Below are positions 60,568 to 64,000 of a stretch of DNA of 64,000 bases, in pieces (position 1 is the first letter of the stretch; each line of letters opens with the position of its first letter). Position numbers and translations under genes: made by a program. The notes beneath the pieces were generated by a model. It made no database searches. It had not been told where the DNA came from and saw only the letters and a program-made list of their open reading frames with translations. Origin of the DNA: Treponema saccharophilum DSM 2985 (GTDB lineage Bacteria; Spirochaetota; Spirochaetia; Treponematales; Treponemataceae); assembly GCF_000255555.1 (NCBI RefSeq), contig NZ_AGRW01000039.1, positions 1 to 64,000 of the forward strand, written 5' to 3'.

Positions 60568-61596
60568 CTAGAGCGCGAGCATTACGGTAAGCTCGTGCTT
60601 GTTGTAGTTCAGGTGGACGATTTTCGACGACGGGAGCGCGCGGAATTCCTTCATCAGCGTCCAGTCGATTTCGCCCTGCATCTTTATCGTGCAGATGATG
60701 TTCCGCACCTTGCCGGAAGCGACCCACATCTTTATCCATTCTAGAAGGCGCTCAGGGTAGCAGATTACGTCGGAGAAAAGCCAGTCGAGCCTGCCGAAAT
60801 TTTCCTCGATGTACTCGGGCGTGAGCGTGAAGGCGTCGTGCGCGAGGAATTTCACGTGGCTGTCGTTCATGAGCTTTTCGGCGAGAGGCGCGCGGTCAAC
60901 GGCAAAAACATCGGTGTCGAGAAGGCGCAGGACGTACGTCCACCCGCCGGGGCAGGCACCCGCCTCGAAGCATTTCTCCCCCGGTGCGGGAAAACGCCCG
61001 AAAATCGTCCGGAACAGCGTGAGCGATTCCTGGATTTTCAGGTACGCGCGGCTCGGCGGGTTCTCATGGTCCTCCTCGAATTCGATTCTCCCCGCGGGAA
61101 GGAAGCTCGTCGTCTTCGCGGAGGCAATCATCCGCCCCTCGCCAATCAGCGTGTAAAGCCCCATCTGCGACGAGGGAATCTCGCACGGGAATTTCCTGAC
61201 CTTGAGGTTTATGTGCGGAAGCTTGTCCTGCAGAAGGGAGGCGCGGCGGAAAAGCTGGTACTGGTATGGCGCCCAGTTCCGCTGAATTGCGCGGAGAGAA
61301 GCGGCACCCTCGCCTATCGAGCCGAACGAAATCTCGCACGGCTCAAGCATCGTCGCGCGTGAAAAATACGGATTCTCGTCGCGGAGGCTTTCATCGACGG
61401 CATCGTCGAAATCGGGGCAGTAGAGCAAATCGCCGTACCACACGGCGCCTTCCTTCACGAACGTCCGCCCTTCAATTGTCGCGGAATCGGAAAAAGAGCC
61501 GTATCCGAACCGGCCCACAAGCTCTGAGACGAGCAGGCCGCGCATATCCGGAAAAGCGAGGAACGCGCGGCCGGGAATTTTCAAAGTATCTGGCAT
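60568..61596 (-). CDS. RlmM-like SAM-dependent rRNA 2'-O-methyltransferase
   Basis: 342 aa. An N-terminal THUMP-like RNA-binding half (1-180) precedes a Rossmann methyltransferase half with the SAM motif EAGACPGGWT (211-220). The K-D-K-E tetrad of FtsJ/RlmM enzymes is present: K187, D276, K305, E335. RlmM methylates C2498 of 23S rRNA; the same target is plausible but not certain. Its start overlaps the end of the PilZ gene by 16 bases. Confidence 0.82.
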   Translation of the reverse strand: MPDTLKIPGRAFLAFPDMRGLLVSELVGRFGYGSFSDSATIEGRTFVKEGAVWYGDLLYCPDFDDAVDESLRDENPYFSRATMLEPCEISFGSIGEGAASLRAIQRNWAPYQYQLFRRASLLQDKLPHINLKVRKFPCEIPSSQMGLYTLIGEGRMIASAKTTSFLPAGRIEFEEDHENPPSRAYLKIQESLTLFRTIFGRFPAPGEKCFEAGACPGGWTYVLRLLDTDVFAVDRAPLAEKLMNDSHVKFLAHDAFTLTPEYIEENFGRLDWLFSDVICYPERLLEWIKMWVASGKVRNIICTIKMQGEIDWTLMKEFRALPSSKIVHLNYNKHELTVMLAL

Positions 61597-62015
61597 GATG
61601 TCTCTTCGGGAAGAATCTCGTTCACGACGTCATTAAGGAGGCGCTGCGCCTGCTCGTCGTCGATTGCGGCCGATTCGTCCATTTTTTTTATGTATTCGGA
61701 ATACGTCCCGAAATCTTTTGCGGGAAGCAGCGAGAACCCTATCTGCGTCGACGAATTCCCGCCGGAGTTGTTGTTGAACACCCATACCGGAATCGCGAGC
61801 AAATCGAGCGAAACGCTGCCGAAACTCGAAAGCCGCACGGAAAGCTCGAATTCGTCCTTTTTCATGTCGCTCATGTCGATTTCGACGGGAACAGGAAACG
61901 TCGCCTTCAGCCCGCCTTCGCTTACGTCGCTGAGCACGCCAGGAATCGGACTCAGCGCAGGGCAGTCGACGCGCCCGAAATCGGCGAACCGGATGTCTTT
62001 TCTCAACTCGTCCAT
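61581..62015 (-). CDS. PilZ-domain protein
   Basis: 144 aa with both c-di-GMP contact motifs: RxxxR (R5, R9 in LRKDIRF) and DxSxxG (D30, S32, G35 in DVSEGG). It is a stand-alone PilZ protein, probably a c-di-GMP effector for motility or envelope functions. The start at 62015 is chosen because the RxxxR motif normally lies near the N-terminus; a longer frame to 62048 adds unrelated residues. It overlaps the methyltransferase gene by 16 bases. Confidence 0.87.
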   Translation of the reverse strand: MDELRKDIRFADFGRVDCPALSPIPGVLSDVSEGGLKATFPVPVEIDMSDMKKDEFELSVRLSSFGSVSLDLLAIPVWVFNNNSGGNSSTQIGFSLLPAKDFGTYSEYIKKMDESAAIDDEQAQRLLNDVVNEILPEETSCQIL

Positions 62016-62097
62016 ATGAAACCGATTATAGAGCAAAACAAACCGCACGGAAAGACACAGTTTCCCCCGCGTAAGGAAAACGCGCCTTCCGCACGGG

Positions 62098-64000
62098 CTA
62101 TTTGACGACGAGGACTTTGCGCGTCTCGTCGATTCCGCATCCGGTGACGCGGACGAAATACATGCCGCGGGCGACTTCCTTTCCCGAGGAATTTTTTCCG
62201 TCCCACTGGAAGAAGCGAGTTCCCGGCTGGGCGCGTCCTTTCGATAGCCGGCGGACGACGTTCCCGTCGAGCGTCAGGACGTAGACGTTGAGGTTTCCCT
62301 CCTCCGGGACATCGACCTCGATGACGGTGTTCTCCCCATTCGATGCGTTTATCGCGTTGTTGAGGATGGTGACTCCGCCGCGCTGCTTCTTTATGTCCTT
62401 CAACGAAAACGACCACAAATCGAGGAACGTGAATTCACCCGCGGAAATCCTGTCTTCCGGCATCCACAGCGCGCACAGCGGAATCTCATCCGTAGTCGGG
62501 TCGCCGTCGTGGTCAATCGTCACGTCGGAGCCGCCCTTCTGTATTTTGAAAACGAACTGGCACGCGTCGCCGGACGAGAACGAATAATCGGAATCGGGGA
62601 AGACGAAATTCCACAAAAGCCCCGCCGAATCCCCCGCCGCAGTGCATGACGGGGACGGAAGCGGCGAGCTGTTGTACGATGACGCCACCGAATCGAGGGG
62701 AAACGGAAGCCAGACCCGCCAGTCTGCCCCGGAAAGCTTGTTCAACTTGTCGCAGACCCATTCGCTCTTTATCTCCCGCGCCACATCCGGGACAAGACAC
62801 GGAGACTCCCCGTTCTCGGGCGCGAAGAACACGCCGTCGCTTTTTCCGCCGACGAGCTGAACCTGCATCGTGACGTCCCGGTGCGCGAGGACCGTGCCGT
62901 AATTTCCGGCATCCGCGCTGAAATCGTGCGCCGTGTAGTCGGTAGTGGAATCCGCGGTCACACCGTAAATTCCGCGGTCGCGCCATCCGTCGTCGTCGTC
63001 GCTTTTTTCCGTGTGCGCGTAGAGGACGTTGACGGCATTCACGGCGAAATCGCTTATGGCATGGCAGGAGCCCGCGACGATTCCGTTGCCGCTCTCGTCC
63101 TGTATGAACGCGGAAGCCCCGCCGCTCCAGTCGATGACGTCGCTCACGACGTCGTTCACGCGAATCCACAGCCGCTCGACATCGGAAAGCGCCGTCATCC
63201 GTTCGGCAAACGTCAGGACGATTGCGGTGCAGCCCTCCGTATCGAGCGCGATTTCCGCGGAGGTGAACGGCGAATCATCCTCGGTCGCCCCCGTCCCCGA
63301 ATCGGCAATCTCGAAATTCCGCGCGATTCCGGCAAGGCAGTCGCGCCGCACCGATTCGGGAAGGAGCGAGAACCGGACGGAATTGTAGGCAAGCGGCTTC
63401 GTGAAGAAAACGCACAGCTTGTCCGTCCCTATCGGCGCGAGGGAAAGCGAGAAATCAGGCGGCGTCACATCGACGGAGCAGAGCGTCTTCGTTCCGCCGC
63501 CGTCCGTCTGCACAAGCCTGTTTCCCGCGAGGTCGGTTATGAACGAATTCGGCGACGACATCGTTCCGGGCGTGTACGTCACGACAAACGTCGTCCGGCG
63601 AGGAAGCTCGGTGTCCGACGGATTGAGCGGAATGCTGATGTACAGCCCGTCGTCGGACGTTTCCGCCGCGATGTTGTTCGAGAAATCCTCCGTATCGACG
63701 TACGAGAAAAGGCTGCTCTTGACCACCTGCTTTATCCCGCTTCCGAACTCCTTCTGCGCGCCAGTCCCGAAAACGGCGTAGGTGAACGCGCTTTCCGCGC
63801 CGTGGAGGCTCGACCGCCTGATGCCGCCCTTTCCCGACGGCGTGAACGCGCGAGAGCCGCCCGTCTCGTCCGGCGCCTTGAATTCGACGCTTGAGCGGTC
63901 GCTTCCCGTAACCCAGCCCGTCCTCGAAAGCCATTTGTAGGCCGACGCGCCCGAATAGTCGTGCGTGTCGTCGAAAAGATGGATTTCGATGTTCTCAAGA
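62098..64000 (-). CDS. C-terminal part of a large exported protein with FlgD-Ig-like tail (partial)
   Basis: The frame is open to the right edge of the window, giving at least 634 residues of the C-terminal part; the start lies beyond 64000. Most is beta-rich with Ig-like and lectin-like blocks (VTPPDFSLSLAPIGTDKLCVFFTKPL is a Big_5-like element). The last 90 residues are a FlgD Ig-like module: NAINASNGENTVIEVDVPEEG, LDGNVVRRL, FFQWDGKNSSGKEVARGMYFVRV. Such tails occur on secreted surface proteins. An internal GTG at 63726 is not the true start, because coherent sequence continues upstream of it. Confidence 0.85.
   Translation of the reverse strand, partial: LENIEIHLFDDTHDYSGASAYKWLSRTGWVTGSDRSSVEFKAPDETGGSRAFTPSGKGGIRRSSLHGAESAFTYAVFGTGAQKEFGSGIKQVVKSSLFSYVDTEDFSNNIAAETSDDGLYISIPLNPSDTELPRRTTFVVTYTPGTMSSPNSFITDLAGNRLVQTDGGGTKTLCSVDVTPPDFSLSLAPIGTDKLCVFFTKPLAYNSVRFSLLPESVRRDCLAGIARNFEIADSGTGATEDDSPFTSAEIALDTEGCTAIVLTFAERMTALSDVERLWIRVNDVVSDVIDWSGGASAFIQDESGNGIVAGSCHAISDFAVNAVNVLYAHTEKSDDDDGWRDRGIYGVTADSTTDYTAHDFSADAGNYGTVLAHRDVTMQVQLVGGKSDGVFFAPENGESPCLVPDVAREIKSEWVCDKLNKLSGADWRVWLPFPLDSVASSYNSSPLPSPSCTAAGDSAGLLWNFVFPDSDYSFSSGDACQFVFKIQKGGSDVTIDHDGDPTTDEIPLCALWMPEDRISAGEFTFLDLWSFSLKDIKKQRGGVTILNNAINASNGENTVIEVDVPEEGNLNVYVLTLDGNVVRRLSKGRAQPGTRFFQWDGKNSSGKEVARGMYFVRVTGCGIDETRKVLVVK

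Noticed and set aside
63732-63998. Separate small minus-strand gene at the right edge
   Set aside because: It is out of frame with the large exported protein, whose own frame remains open to the window end with coherent beta-rich sequence.
1-64000. tRNA or rRNA genes
   Set aside because: No T-loop GGTTCRAATC pattern with a matching acceptor stem and no rRNA-like conserved sequence was noticed; a covariance search was not possible here.

Overview
The window reads as a chromosome segment of a host-associated, free-swimming spirochaete, most probably a high-GC gut or rumen Treponema. This is inferred from gene content: many lipoproteins with spirochaete-style lipoboxes, a BspA-like surface protein, a dCache chemoreceptor, a FlgD-Ig-tailed exported protein, a grpE-dnaK-dnaJ cluster and a carbohydrate-centred metabolism. 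It was not tested by any search. No rRNA, tRNA, phage, IS element or CRISPR array was recognised. About 52 protein genes are supported.

Layout. 1-385: tandem repeats. 386-3236 (minus): DEDDh exonuclease, apt and tyrA. 3393-6589 (plus): two small hypotheticals, a beta-propeller protein and a KDPG aldolase-VOC fusion. 6709-10512 (minus): a compact, overlapping biotin operon bioW-bioD-bioF-bioA that is visibly more AT-rich than its surroundings, with a good promoter overlapping a BirA-like operator. 10610-10930: a repeat array. 10950-14107 (plus): aroA followed by a FecCD/FecE-type transporter pair. 14130-18833 (minus): grpE, dnaK, dnaJ and an M28 peptidase. 18926-28000: mixed housekeeping genes (asnA, nuclease, tsaD, YibQ-like deacetylase, a sigma factor, thrH, rsuA), then gltA to 29248.

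29573-41044 is the most coherent accessory block, a sucrose/fructan-use locus. It has a predicted outer-membrane barrel, a SUMF1-fold lipoprotein, an exported GH32 lipoprotein, an LplB/YtcP-type ABC importer with a lipoprotein binding protein, a cytoplasmic GH32 hydrolase, a LacI-type regulator and a fructokinase. Promoter regions in the block carry LacI-like palindromes and a second shared motif, so one regulon is likely. In outline: surface or periplasmic cleavage, import, cytoplasmic hydrolysis, then fructose phosphorylation.

41291-45603: a chemoreceptor and a RelA-type (p)ppGpp synthetase whose hydrolase residues are lost. 45721-51761: two tandem, partly homologous mosaic surface lipoproteins with AT-rich ends. 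Upstream of them lie a 23-bp tandem array and another copy of the dispersed repeat family (51824-52743). 52744-64000: MBL-fold protein, pentapeptide protein, murI, a small lipoprotein, a phosphoesterase with an outer-membrane protein, a U32 protein, an apparent HSL-family pseudo-esterase, metA (predicted acetyl-CoA type), an RlmM-like methyltransferase, a PilZ protein and the C-terminal part of a large exported protein that runs off the right edge.

The points most worth a second look are the dispersed intergenic repeat family, the 23-bp array in front of the lipoprotein promoter, the fructan locus with its paired operators, the foreign-looking biotin operon and several proteins with degenerate catalytic motifs.
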